Shown here: positions 54,859 through 63,613 of the stretch, piece after piece | How the letters are laid out: each line of letters opens with the position of its first letter | How positions within the stretch are numbered: position 1 is the first letter of the stretch | Assembly: GCA_000955785.1 (NCBI GenBank) | Contig: JYOD01000011.1 | Location: 1 to 64,000, forward strand | DNA: 64,000 nt | Source: Burkholderiaceae bacterium 16 | GTDB lineage: Bacteria > Pseudomonadota > Gammaproteobacteria > Burkholderiales > Burkholderiaceae | Direction: 5' to 3' | The notes under the pieces: model-generated | The model's input: only the letters and a program-made list of their open reading frames with translations | Databases searched by the model: none | Told to the model about the DNA's origin: nothing | Made by a program: the position numbers and the translations under genes

Positions 54859-55845
54859 ATGCATCGCCGCCAATTCCTCGCCCACGCGGGCGCGCTCGCC
54901 GCTACCGCGGCAACCCTCGGCCTGGCCAGCGCGCCGGCCCTGGCGCAGGCGGACAATTTCCCGCAACGGCCGATCCGCCTGATCATCGGCTATACCGCTG
55001 GCGGCTCCACCGACCTGCCGTTCCGCGTGCTGGCGGAAAACGCTTCCAAGATCTTCGGCCAGCCGGTGATCATCGAGAACAAGCCGGGAGCGGGCGGCGT
55101 GCTGCCCGCCCAGCTGATGCAGTCGACCCAGCCTGACGGCTACACGCTGGCGCAGGTAGCGATGCCGGTCTACCGCCTGCCGTACACCACCAAGATCAAC
55201 TGGGACCCGGTCAAGGACCTGTCCTATGTGATCAACCTGGCCGGCTACTCGTTCGGCCTGGTGGTCCCGGCGGATTCGCCGATCAAGACCATGCAGGAAT
55301 ACATTGCCTATGCGAAGGCCAACCCGGGCAAGCTGACCTACGGCTCGCCGGGTTCGATGACCACGCTGCACCTGACCATGGAAGAGCTGGCCATGAAGCA
55401 GAACGTGCAGTTCTCGCATATCCCGTACAAGGGCAACTCGGAATCCATGCAGGCCCTGCTGGGCGGTCACGTGATGTCGGTGGCCGATACCCCGGCCTGG
55501 GCACCGTATGTGGAATCGGGCAAGCTGCGCCTGCTGTCGACCTGGGGCGAGAAGCGCTCGGCGCGCTTCCCCAATGTGCCGACGCTCAAGGAACTGGGCC
55601 TGGGCATCGTGCAGACCTCGCCGTTCGGCGTGGTGGCGCCCAAGGGCACCGACCCGAAGATCGTCAAGAAGCTGCATGATGGCTTCAAGAAGGCCATGGA
55701 AATGCAGAACTACCGCGACGCGCTGGCCAAGTTCGACATGGAGCCTTACTACATGAGCAGCGAGCAATATGCCAAGTTTGCGGCGGATACGGTCAAGAAG
55801 GAAAAGGCCATTATCGACAAGCTGGGGCTGAACAAGCCGCAATAA
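54859..55845 (+). CDS. Bug-family (tripartite tricarboxylate transporter) substrate-binding protein
   Basis: Periplasmic binding protein of 328 residues. The signal peptide has a twin-arginine-like start (MHRRQFLAHAGALAATAA) and ends APALAQA. Mature motifs are FPQRPIRLIIGYTAGGSTDL, VIIENKPGAGGVLPAQLMQS and PKGTDPKIVKKLHDGFKKAM, all hallmarks of Bug proteins. No TctA/TctB membrane genes are near, the usual state of the expanded Bug families in Cupriavidus and Bordetella. Ligand unknown, commonly a carboxylate. ACAGGAGA precedes the ATG. Confidence 0.94.
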   Translation: MHRRQFLAHAGALAATAATLGLASAPALAQADNFPQRPIRLIIGYTAGGSTDLPFRVLAENASKIFGQPVIIENKPGAGGVLPAQLMQSTQPDGYTLAQVAMPVYRLPYTTKINWDPVKDLSYVINLAGYSFGLVVPADSPIKTMQEYIAYAKANPGKLTYGSPGSMTTLHLTMEELAMKQNVQFSHIPYKGNSESMQALLGGHVMSVADTPAWAPYVESGKLRLLSTWGEKRSARFPNVPTLKELGLGIVQTSPFGVVAPKGTDPKIVKKLHDGFKKAMEMQNYRDALAKFDMEPYYMSSEQYAKFAADTVKKEKAIIDKLGLNKPQ

Positions 55846-55868
55846 GCAGGGCATAGCCTGCATTGAGC

Positions 55869-55901
55869 CGGCGCCGCCCTGTCAGGGGCTGGCGCCGTTT
55901 T
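55869..55901 (+). terminator. Rho-independent terminator after the Bug-protein gene
   Basis: CGGCGCC/GGCGCCG outer arms with an inner CCCTG/AGGGG-type pairing form a hairpin 24 bases after the stop, followed by TTTT. Good intrinsic terminator on the plus strand. Confidence 0.78.
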
Positions 55902-55945
55902 CATATCGGGCCGGTTTTCGGCCGGCAAACAAGGGGAACGCCGTC

Positions 55946-56383
55946 ATGGCAAAGGAAGATTTCCGTCACAGCATGCCGCTGCGCGTGCGCTGGGCCGAGG
56001 TCGATCCGCAGTCGATCGTCTTCAACGCGCACTACCTGACCTACTGCGATATCTGCGTGACGGAGTACTGGCGTGCGCTGGGAATCCGCTATCCGGAGGA
56101 CGTGCTGCACGCGCATGGCGTGGATATCTTCGTGGTGAAGTCCACGCTCGAGTATCACGCGTCCGCGCGCTTCGACGACATGCTGGAAATCCGGGGGCGT
56201 ATCGCACGTCTGGGCCGCTCCAGCATGTTGTTCCGCGTGGAGATGTATCGTGGCGACGAGCGCCTGATCACCGGCGAGATCGTCTATGTGTGCGCGGATC
56301 CGGCCACGAAGAAATCGGCGCCCGTTCCCGGGCCGGTACGGGAAACGATCACGGTTTATGAAGTCGTGAAGCCGGACGCCTGA
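55946..56383 (+). CDS. 4HBT-family acyl-CoA thioesterase (YbgC-like)
   Basis: Hotdog-fold thioesterase of 145 residues. LRVRWAEVDPQSIVFNAHYL carries the active-site Asp region of the 4-hydroxybenzoyl-CoA thioesterase/YbgC group, followed by CDICVTEYWRALGI and VKSTLEYHASARFDDMLEIR. Substrate unknown. It lies after a terminator, so it is probably transcribed alone, and it converges with the tetronate operon. Confidence 0.9.
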   Translation: MAKEDFRHSMPLRVRWAEVDPQSIVFNAHYLTYCDICVTEYWRALGIRYPEDVLHAHGVDIFVVKSTLEYHASARFDDMLEIRGRIARLGRSSMLFRVEMYRGDERLITGEIVYVCADPATKKSAPVPGPVRETITVYEVVKPDA

Positions 56384-56474
56384 GCCGGCTGGCTCCCGGC
56401 GGCCCGATGGTCTCTTAAGCGGTGGCGCTGGCCTGCGTGCAAGCCAGCGCTGCATCGAAAATGCGCCTGGAAAC

Positions 56475-57452
56475 TCAGCGCACCGCGATACCGGCATCCT
56501 CCATGTAGGCCCGGATCACCGCATCGAAATCCGCGTCTCCCTGGAACCCCAGCGCCAGCGCCCGCTCCGTGTTCCACGCGGCAGGCCAGGTGCCAACGAT
56601 ATTCTCGATGCGCGCCTCGCGCTCCCAGCTCACGCGATCCGCCACGGCATCGCCGGCCACGCGCCGCAACGCCGCCACCATCTCCCTTGGCGTCACCGAC
56701 AGCCCCGGCAGGTTCACGGTCCGGCGCTCGCCGAAACCAAGGCCATCGATCTCCATGCCGCGCACCAGCGCAGCGATGGCCCCGCGCGGCGACAGCAGCC
56801 ACAGCGGCGTGTCCGGCGCAACCGGGCAATTGGCCGCCTCTCCAGCCAGCGGCTCGCGAATGATCCCGCTGGCGAACGACGATGCGGCGGCATTGGGCTT
56901 GCCCGGCCGTACGCTGATGGTCGGCAGCCGCAGCACGCGCCCGTCGACAAAGCCACGCCGGCCGTAATCCGACAGCAGCAGCTCGCCAATCGCCTTTTGC
57001 GCGCCGTATGAGGATTGCGGGTTGAGCGCGGTATCGTCCTGCACCACGGCGGGCAGGGTGCCGCCATACACGGCGACCGAACTGGTGAACACCACGCGCG
57101 GCCGATGGCCCAGCGCGCGGCAGGTTTCCAGCAGCGCACGGGCGGCGTCGAGATTGACGCGCATGCCCAGCTCAAAATCCGCTTCCGCCTGGCCGCTGAC
57201 AACGGCTGCCAGGTGGAACACCGCGCCGGTACGGGCATCGACGGCCTGCGCCAGCACCGCAGGGTCGGACAGGTCGCCTGTGACCACGCGCACGCGTGCG
57301 TCGTCCAGCGGGGGCGGGGCCACCACGTCGAGCAGGGTCAGGCCTTCGATGGCGGCCGGCTTGCCGTCGATGTCCAGGGTGCCGCGCTTGAGCAGCAGGC
57401 GGGCCAGTTGCAGGCCGAGAAAGCCGGCGCCGCCGGTGATCAGTACATGCAT
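56475..57452 (-). CDS. denD: D-erythronate dehydrogenase (extended SDR)
   Basis: Oxidises D-erythronate at C2 with NAD, feeding the tetronate pathway; the function is assigned by family and cluster identity with the system characterised in R. eutropha. It has 325 residues, an extended SDR with MHVLITGGAGFLGLQLARLL, FHLAAVVSGQAE, TSSVAVYGG and the catalytic YGAQK. The start at 57452 is fixed by the cofactor-binding strand. Last gene of the operon, 41 bases after otnI. A short hairpin (GCGCTGGC arms, 56425-56450) downstream may end the transcript. Confidence 0.9.
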   Translation of the reverse strand: MHVLITGGAGFLGLQLARLLLKRGTLDIDGKPAAIEGLTLLDVVAPPPLDDARVRVVTGDLSDPAVLAQAVDARTGAVFHLAAVVSGQAEADFELGMRVNLDAARALLETCRALGHRPRVVFTSSVAVYGGTLPAVVQDDTALNPQSSYGAQKAIGELLLSDYGRRGFVDGRVLRLPTISVRPGKPNAAASSFASGIIREPLAGEAANCPVAPDTPLWLLSPRGAIAALVRGMEIDGLGFGERRTVNLPGLSVTPREMVAALRRVAGDAVADRVSWEREARIENIVGTWPAAWNTERALALGFQGDADFDAVIRAYMEDAGIAVR

Positions 57453-57493
57453 CTTGATCTTCCAGTTGATTGGTTCGGGCCGCAAGCGGGCGC

Positions 57494-58276
57494 TTAGCCC
57501 TTCAGGTAAGGCTTGAGCCAGCCCAGCCCCGCCGAGGTGCCGGCGCGCGGCCGGTATTCGCAGCCGATCCAGCCGTCGTAGCCAAGCCCGTCGATCACAT
57601 CGAACAGGTACGGATAGTTCAGTTCGCCCAGATCCGGCTCGTGCCGCTCGGGCACGCCGGCGATCTGGATATGCCCGATGCCGGCAAAGTCGCGCTTGAG
57701 CTTGACGGTGAGGTCGCCTTCCACGATCTGGCAGTGGTAGCAGTCGAACTGCACCTTCAGGTTGGCCGCCCCGACTTCCTTGCAGATGGCCTGGCCGTCG
57801 TCCTGGCGGTTGAGGAAATAACCGGGCATATCGCGGGCGTTGATGGGCTCGACCAGCACCGTGATGCCTTGCGCGGCGGCGGCACGGGCGGCGTGCGCCA
57901 GGTTCTCCAGGTAGCAGGCACGATGGCGCGCGCGATCGGCGCCGGCGGGCACCAGGCCGGCCATCACGTGGACCTTGTCGTTGCCGATCACGGCCGCGTA
58001 TTCCAGCGCGCGGGCGAAGGCATCGCGAAACTCGGCCTCGCGTCCCGGCAGGGCCGCCATGCCGCGCTCGCCGGCGTTCCAGTCGCCCGGCGGCGCGTTG
58101 AACAGGGCCTGGGTCAGCCCGTTGGCATCGAGGCGAGCCCGGATCTCGGCGGCGGGATGTTCATAGGGGAAGAGATACTCCACCGCCTTGAAACCGTCCG
58201 CCGCCGCGGCGGCGAAGCGGTCCAGGAAGGCGTGCTCGGTGTACATCATCGACAGGTTGGCGGCAAAGCGCGGCAT
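57494..58276 (-). CDS. otnI: 2-oxo-tetronate isomerase (hydroxypyruvate isomerase family)
   Basis: Isomerises the 2-oxo-tetronate made by LtnD or DenD to 3-oxo-tetronate. It has 260 residues in the AP-endonuclease-2 TIM-barrel fold. [20 protein letters not shown] at the N-terminus, the metal/catalytic Glu in [31 protein letters not shown], and a second Glu in [14 protein letters not shown] are typical of Hyi/OtnI. It is flanked by the MFS transporter and denD in the same direction (gaps 47 and 41 bases). Without the cluster it would be called hydroxypyruvate isomerase. Confidence 0.92.
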   Translation of the reverse strand: MPRFAANLSMMYTEHAFLDRFAAAAADGFKAVEYLFPYEHPAAEIRARLDANGLTQALFNAPPGDWNAGERGMAALPGREAEFRDAFARALEYAAVIGNDKVHVMAGLVPAGADRARHRACYLENLAHAARAAAAQGITVLVEPINARDMPGYFLNRQDDGQAICKEVGAANLKVQFDCYHCQIVEGDLTVKLKRDFAGIGHIQIAGVPERHEPDLGELNYPYLFDVIDGLGYDGWIGCEYRPRAGTSAGLGWLKPYLKG

Positions 58277-58323
58277 GCGGTGCTCCAGGAGAAGGGGTGG
58301 TTTCTTGGTTCTTGTTTCTTGGT

Positions 58324-59655
58324 TTAGCGGTTGACCAGCCTGGCCGGCGTGAGCCAGACCAGCCCGGCGCCAAGCACCAGCATGGCCGACAGCACATACA
58401 TGCTCGACTGCGTGCTATGGGTGAGGTCGGTCAGGTAGCCCACCATGTACGGTGCCACAAAGCCCGCCAGGTTGCCCACCGAATTGACCACGGCAATGCC
58501 GGAGGCGGCGGCCAGGCCCGACAGGAAGGCGGTGGGCAGCGACCAGAACAGCGGGGCACAGGTCAGCACGCCGGCGGCGGCCAGGGACAGCGCGGCGATG
58601 GCCACCACCGTATTGTGGGTAAACGAGGCGGCAATGGCAAAGCCCATCGCACCCATCAGCGCCGGCACGATCAGGTGCCAGCGGCGCTCGCGGCGGGCGT
58701 CGGCGCTGTGGCCCAGGAAGTTCATCACCACGATGGCGCAGACAAAGGGAATGGCGCTGAGCAGGCCGATATTGAGATTGCCTTTCACGCCGCTGGTCTT
58801 GACCAGGGTGGGCATCCAGAAGGTCAGCGCGTATTGTCCGGTGACGAAGCAGAAGTAGATCAGGCACATCCACCACACGCGGCGATCCGAGAACACCGCG
58901 CGCAGCGAGTGGCCGGTGCCCGAGGCATTGGCCTGGCGCGAGTCTTCCTCGATATTGCGCTTGAGCACGCGCTTCTCGTCGGCATTCAGCCAGGGTGCCT
59001 GGTCGATGCCGTTCTTGAGCACGAACACCGTGATCACGCCGATCAGCAGCGCGGGCAAGGCTTCGAGCAGGAACATCCATTGCCAGCCGCGCATGCCGCC
59101 GTAGTCATGGAAGGCGTCCATGATGAAGCCCGACAAGGGGTTGCCGAACATGCCGGCGACCGGGATGCCCGACATGAACAGCGCGATCATCTTGGCGCGC
59201 CGGTTGGCGGGGTACCAGTAGGTCAGGTAGAGGATCACGCCGGGATAGAACCCCGCTTCGGCCAGGCCGAGCAGGAAGCGCATGATGTAGAAGGTGGCCG
59301 GCGTTTTCACGAACACGAACAGCGCCGAGATGATGCCCCACGTGATCATGATCCGCGCAATCCAGATGCGCGCGCCCAGCTTGTGCATCAGCAGGTTGCT
59401 GGGCACCTCGAACAGGAAGTAGCCGATGAAAAACAGTCCGGCGCCGAGGCCGAAGACGGTCTCGGAGAAGGCCAGGTCCTGCGCCATCTGCAGCTTGGCG
59501 AAGCCCACGTTGACGCGGTCCAGGTAGGCGATCACGTAGCACAGCATCAGGAAGGGCATGATGCGCCAGAACACCTTGCTGTAGGCGCGCTTTTCGATGT
59601 CCCGGTCGATGTCTTGGCCGGCGCCGGTCAGCGCGGCCTGGGTGGAAGTATTCAT
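58324..59655 (-). CDS. MFS transporter, anion:cation symporter family (likely tetronate uptake)
   Basis: Inner-membrane permease of 443 residues with about 12 hydrophobic helices. [18 protein letters not shown] near the first helix and [20 protein letters not shown] in helix 4 are signatures of the GudP/phthalate-type ACS family, which carries sugar acids and aromatic acids. The start at 59655 gives a 30-residue polar leader; an in-frame upstream extension is Thr/Arg/Pro-rich and not family-like. Its place between otnC and otnI suggests import of L-threonate and/or D-erythronate. Confidence 0.92.
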   Translation of the reverse strand: MNTSTQAALTGAGQDIDRDIEKRAYSKVFWRIMPFLMLCYVIAYLDRVNVGFAKLQMAQDLAFSETVFGLGAGLFFIGYFLFEVPSNLLMHKLGARIWIARIMITWGIISALFVFVKTPATFYIMRFLLGLAEAGFYPGVILYLTYWYPANRRAKMIALFMSGIPVAGMFGNPLSGFIMDAFHDYGGMRGWQWMFLLEALPALLIGVITVFVLKNGIDQAPWLNADEKRVLKRNIEEDSRQANASGTGHSLRAVFSDRRVWWMCLIYFCFVTGQYALTFWMPTLVKTSGVKGNLNIGLLSAIPFVCAIVVMNFLGHSADARRERRWHLIVPALMGAMGFAIAASFTHNTVVAIAALSLAAAGVLTCAPLFWSLPTAFLSGLAAASGIAVVNSVGNLAGFVAPYMVGYLTDLTHSTQSSMYVLSAMLVLGAGLVWLTPARLVNR

Positions 59656-59812
59656 GGTTGTCTCCGTTGTTTCGGCTTGATGCCGGCCTGGATCCGGTCC
59701 GGATCGGCAAGCCGAGGGCGAACGCTGCCCTTGCCGCGGCCCGAGGGGGAATCGGGGCGTGCGGCCGGGCCGTTCTGTTTTGCTTATGGTTGTGGTTGTG
59801 GTTGTGCTCTGC

Positions 59813-60451
59813 TTACCAGCGCGCCTTGAAGGTATCGCGCAGTTCGGCCAGGGCATGCTCGTCGAGCGGGTCGGGCTTATCCTTCAACATCAGCCAGAGC
59901 CTGGCGGTTTCTTCGAGTTCCTCGAGCGCGAACGCCGCGCGCGAGACGGTGGTCTCCCACATCACCGGGCCAAGGCGCGCGAGCAGCACGCCGCGTACTT
60001 CGGCGGCAAGCCGGGCGACGCGCGCCGCCACCGCCGGGTCGCCCGGCCGGTGGTAGGGAATCAGCGGGATATGCCCCACCTTCATCACGTAGTAGGGCGT
60101 GATCGGCGGCAGCACATCGTCCGGTTGCCAGGCGCCCGCCAGGCTCAGCGCCACCAGGTGGGTGGAGTGCGTGTGCACCACGCCGTGCGCCTGCGGGTTG
60201 TTGTCGTAGATGGCGCGGTGCAGGGTGAGCGTCTTGGACGGTTTGTCGCCCGCCACCCAGTTGCCGCCGCTGTCCACCTTGGCAATGGCGGCGGGGTCCA
60301 GCATGCCGAGGCAGGCGTCGGTCGGCGTGATCAGCCAGCCGTCGTCCATGCGTGCGCTGATATTGCCGGCGCTGCCGACGGTGTAGCCGCGCTGGTAGAG
60401 ACTGGCGCCGATGCGGCAGATCTCTTCGCGCAGGCTGGCTTCGGTGCTCAT
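59813..60451 (-). CDS. otnC: 3-oxo-tetronate 4-phosphate decarboxylase (class II aldolase family)
   Basis: Decarboxylates 3-oxo-tetronate 4-phosphate to dihydroxyacetone phosphate and CO2, the final pathway step. It has 212 residues. GYTVGSAGNISARMDDGWLI forms the phosphate site, and the metal-binding HTHSTH begins at His93. Where L-fuculose-phosphate aldolase has SSEWRFH, with its catalytic Glu, this protein has SKTLTLH (about 72-78), so that Glu appears to be absent. Its start overlaps the otnK stop by four bases (ATGA), indicating translational coupling of kinase and decarboxylase. Confidence 0.92.
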   Translation of the reverse strand: MSTEASLREEICRIGASLYQRGYTVGSAGNISARMDDGWLITPTDACLGMLDPAAIAKVDSGGNWVAGDKPSKTLTLHRAIYDNNPQAHGVVHTHSTHLVALSLAGAWQPDDVLPPITPYYVMKVGHIPLIPYHRPGDPAVAARVARLAAEVRGVLLARLGPVMWETTVSRAAFALEELEETARLWLMLKDKPDPLDEHALAELRDTFKARW

Positions 60452-61752
60452 GCTTCACCTCCGAGCTGGCGCAGCGCTTCGTCGAAGAAGTCGACGCCGC
60501 CGAAATTGCCGGATTTGAGCGCCAGCGCCAGCGGTTGGGCCTCCAGCGTGACGGTGGCGGGCACGCCCGGTGCAATCTGCGTGCCGATGCGCAGCGCTTG
60601 CACGCCCAGCGCCTGCACCACCGCGCCGGAGGTTTCGCCGCCTGCCACCACAAAGCGGCGCGTGCCGCGGGCCTTCAGGGCGGCGGCGATGGCGGCCAGC
60701 GCCTGCTCTACCAAATGGCCGGCACGTTCCACGCCGAGCGCGGCCTGCGCGGCCTTGACCGCTTCGGGCGTGGTGGTCGCGTAGACCAGCACCGGCTCCG
60801 CATGCGAGGCGATCAGCCCGAGTGCCTGCTCCACCAGCGGCGCGCCTTCTGCCAGCGCTAGCGGGTCGATGCGTAGCGCCGGGCGTTGTTGCTCCAGCCA
60901 CCGGGCCACCTGGGCATTGGTTGCCCTGGACGCGCTGCCGGCCAGCACCACGGCAGGGCCGGCAACCGGGGCGACGCGATCGGCGTCCGCGCGCGCCGGC
61001 AGCAGGCCGGCGCGCCGGAAATTGGCAGGCAGGCCGAGCGCCAGGCCGGAGCCGCCGGTGAGCAGCGGCAGTTCGGCGCAGGCTTCGCCAAGCGTATGCA
61101 GGTCGGCATCGCTGACGGCGTCGGCGATGGCAAGGCGCACGCCGTCGCCGCGCAACGCTGCAATGGCTTGCCAGGCGGCCGCGCTGCCGCGCGCAACGGC
61201 GTCATAGCGCAGCAGGCCAACCTGGCCCTGGCTTTGCCGCTGCAGCACGCGCACCAGGTTGGCGTCATGCATCGGCGTGAGCGGGTGGTGCTCCATGCCC
61301 GACTCGTTGAGCAGCACATCGCCTACGAACAGGTGGCCGCGGAAGATGGTGCGGCCGTTCTCGGGAAACGCCGGGCAGGCGATGGTGAAGTCGCTGCCCA
61401 GCGCCGCCAGCAGCGCCTCGGCCACCGGGCCGATATTGCCTGCGGCCGTGGAGTCGAAGGTGGAGCAGTACTTGAAGAAGAACTGGCGGCAGCCCTGTGC
61501 CTGCAGCCAGCGCAATGCATCCAGCGACTGCGCGATCGCTTCGTCCGCCGGGATGGTGCGCGACTTCAGCGCTACCACCAGCGCATCGGCATGCTCCACG
61601 CCGGGCAGCGCTTTACCGCCGGCCGGTACGCCGATGGTCTGCACCGTGCGCATGCCGTTGCGCACCAGCGTATTGGCCAGGTCGGTGGCGCCGGTGAAAT
61701 CGTCGGCGATACAGCCGAGCAGGGCGCGCGGGGATTCGTTCTGTGCGGTCAT
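60448..61752 (-). CDS. otnK: 3-oxo-tetronate kinase (DUF1537 family)
   Basis: Phosphorylates 3-oxo-tetronate at O4 with ATP. It has 434 residues. The N-terminal substrate domain starts with GCIADDFTGATDLANTL (DDFTGA hallmark) and contains ADALVVALKSRTIPADEA. The C-terminal nucleotide domain has RRFVVAGGETSGAVVQALGV, the GGETSG hallmark. The DUF1537 class is split among several acid-sugar kinases; OtnK is chosen from the LtnD-OtnC-OtnI-DenD context. It overlaps otnC and lies ten bases after ltnD. Confidence 0.94.
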   Translation of the reverse strand: MTAQNESPRALLGCIADDFTGATDLANTLVRNGMRTVQTIGVPAGGKALPGVEHADALVVALKSRTIPADEAIAQSLDALRWLQAQGCRQFFFKYCSTFDSTAAGNIGPVAEALLAALGSDFTIACPAFPENGRTIFRGHLFVGDVLLNESGMEHHPLTPMHDANLVRVLQRQSQGQVGLLRYDAVARGSAAAWQAIAALRGDGVRLAIADAVSDADLHTLGEACAELPLLTGGSGLALGLPANFRRAGLLPARADADRVAPVAGPAVVLAGSASRATNAQVARWLEQQRPALRIDPLALAEGAPLVEQALGLIASHAEPVLVYATTTPEAVKAAQAALGVERAGHLVEQALAAIAAALKARGTRRFVVAGGETSGAVVQALGVQALRIGTQIAPGVPATVTLEAQPLALALKSGNFGGVDFFDEALRQLGGEA

Positions 61753-61762
61753 GCTGGCTTCC

Positions 61763-62659
61763 TCAGTCGGCCTTCTTCGCCGGCAGGTCGATGCCGGGGA
61801 ACACCTTGATCACGGCGGAATCGTCTTCGCCGCCGTGCCCGGCGCTGGCCGCCATCATGAACATCTGGTGCGCCGCGGCCGACAGGGGCAGCGGGAATTT
61901 GCTGGCGCGCGCGGTATCGAGCACCAGGCCGAGATCCTTGACGAAGATGTCTACCGCCGACAGCGGCGTGTAGTCGCCCGCCAGGATGTGGGGCACGCGG
62001 TTCTCGAACATCCAGGAGTTGCCCGCGCTGTTGGTGATGACCTCGTACAGGGCCTCGGCATCCACGCCCTCGCGCAGGCCCAGCGCCATCGCTTCGGCTG
62101 CCGCGGCGATATGCACGCCGGCCAGCAACTGGTTGATGATCTTGACTTTGGAGCCCGCGCCATGCGCGTCGCCCAGGCGGTAGACCTTGCCAGCCATCGC
62201 GGCCAGCACGTCCTCGGCGAGCGCGTAGGCTTCGGCCGGCCCGGAAGTCATCATGGTCATTTCGCCGCTGGCGGCGCGGGCGGCACCGCCGGAGACCGGC
62301 GCGTCCAGCAGCAGGATGCCGCGCTCGCCCAGGCGCTTGCCCAGCGCCTGGGCAAAGCTCGGCGGCACGGTGGCGCTGGCGATCACCAGCGTGCCGGGGC
62401 GCAGGCCGCTTGCCGCGCCTTGCTCGCCAAACAGCACGGCCTCGGTTTGCGCGGCGTTGACCACCAGCGTCACCACCACATCGCATTGCCCGCCCAGTTC
62501 GGCCGGGCTGGCGCAAGGGATGCCGCCGGCGTCGGCAAAGCGCTGCAGCACTTCGGGCCGCAGGTCGCACGCGTGTACCTTGAATCCGGCGCGCAGCAGG
62601 CTGTGCGCTACGCCGTTGCCCATCGCGCCGAGGCCGATGACGCCAATTGATTTGCTCAT
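61763..62659 (-). CDS. ltnD: L-threonate dehydrogenase (beta-hydroxyacid dehydrogenase family)
   Basis: NAD-dependent oxidation of L-threonate to 2-oxo-tetronate. It has 298 residues. The Rossmann motif GVIGLGAMGNGVAHSLLRAG is at the N-terminus. The substrate-loop motif DAPVSGGAARAASGEMTMM and the catalytic Lys in GAGSKVKIINQLLAGVHIAA are family hallmarks. It ends in SAGHGGEDDSAVIKVFPGID, as in the LtnD group. It is the first enzyme gene of the operon, 26 bases after the regulator gene. Confidence 0.94.
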   Translation of the reverse strand: MSKSIGVIGLGAMGNGVAHSLLRAGFKVHACDLRPEVLQRFADAGGIPCASPAELGGQCDVVVTLVVNAAQTEAVLFGEQGAASGLRPGTLVIASATVPPSFAQALGKRLGERGILLLDAPVSGGAARAASGEMTMMTSGPAEAYALAEDVLAAMAGKVYRLGDAHGAGSKVKIINQLLAGVHIAAAAEAMALGLREGVDAEALYEVITNSAGNSWMFENRVPHILAGDYTPLSAVDIFVKDLGLVLDTARASKFPLPLSAAAHQMFMMAASAGHGGEDDSAVIKVFPGIDLPAKKAD

Positions 62660-62685
62660 GAAGACTCCTGCCGGGAGGGCGGTGA

Positions 62686-63438
62686 TCAGTGGGACGGGCC
62701 GCGCGCTGGCGCGTCGGCAAGGTCGGCTGCGGTGCCGGGCTGTCCACCCAGGGACAGGCGCCGCGCCGCGTTGTACATATGGGTCTGGGCCGCGTTGCGC
62801 GCGGCCAGCGCGTCGCCGGCACGGATGGCGGCAGCGATGGCCTGGTGTTCCTCGCGCACCTGGCGCGAGAAGTCCGAGCGGCGCGCCTCGTTGGTACGGG
62901 TCACGCGGGTTGCGGTTTCCAGGTACTGGCTCAGGAAAGCCAGCGTCTTGAGGAAGAAAGGATTGCCGGTAGCCTCGGCGATGGTCCGGTGAAAGGCCAC
63001 GTCGGCGGCCACGCCGTCGCCGCCGGCGGCTTCCTCGGCGTCGATGCGGGCCAGTGCGGCATCGATGGCCATCATGCTGGCGTCCGTGCGGTCGCGCGCC
63101 GCCTGTGCCGCTACCTCAGCCTCGATGGCGCGGCGCAGTTCGACGATGTGCAGCACGGATTCGAGCGTGGCCACATCGGTGTAATCGATCCGCAGCGGCC
63201 GGATGCCAGCCTGCTCGGTGACGAAGACGCCGCTGCCCTGGCGCGACTCCACCACGCCTTCGTGACGCAGCCGGGCGATGGCTTCGCGGATGACTGTGCG
63301 GCTCACGCCGAATTCTTCGGAAAGCACCGCCTCGGTGGGGAGCTTCGCGCCGCGCGCAAAGGCACCGCCTTCGATCTTCTCCAGCAGTTGTTCAGCAACA
63401 GTATCTGTCAGGGCTCGGGCCGGGACTTTCTGGAACAC
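62686..63438 (-). CDS. GntR/FadR-family (FCD) regulator of the tetronate operon
   Basis: DNA-binding regulator of 250 residues. The GntR winged helix is at about 15-78 (KLPTEAVLSEEFGVSRTVIR, then EAIARLRHEGVVESRQGSGV). A C-terminal FCD effector domain begins near 95, with metal/ligand His residues in DVAFHRTIAEATGNPFF and EEHQAIAAAIRAGD. It probably senses a tetronate or an oxo-intermediate and represses its own operon, since it is the first gene. A candidate site with two ATAC repeats lies at 63461-63475, just upstream of the start. Confidence 0.9.
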   Translation of the reverse strand: MFQKVPARALTDTVAEQLLEKIEGGAFARGAKLPTEAVLSEEFGVSRTVIREAIARLRHEGVVESRQGSGVFVTEQAGIRPLRIDYTDVATLESVLHIVELRRAIEAEVAAQAARDRTDASMMAIDAALARIDAEEAAGGDGVAADVAFHRTIAEATGNPFFLKTLAFLSQYLETATRVTRTNEARRSDFSRQVREEHQAIAAAIRAGDALAARNAAQTHMYNAARRLSLGGQPGTAADLADAPARGPSH

Positions 63439-63613
63439 GGGGCGCTCATGTGATTAGGTAATACGGTCATCATACAAATTTGCAGGGATGCGTGCAGATC
63501 GGGACTTACCCCTACCCGTCCGCCTTGCTGCAGTGCGGCAACCGGCGGCGTGCCGGCAGCGGAGTATCATGGCGGCCCGCCCGTATCCTTGCCTTTTCCG
63601 CATCCGAGCCATC

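Noticed and set aside
59787..59806. GGTTGT short tandem repeats between the MFS and otnC genes
   Set aside because: Low-complexity run of about three units; probably slippage, with no sign of phase-variable control.
63461..63475. Possible GntR operator upstream of the tetronate regulator
   Set aside because: The ATAC repeats are direct rather than inverted and no good palindrome could be drawn, so it is only mentioned under the regulator gene.
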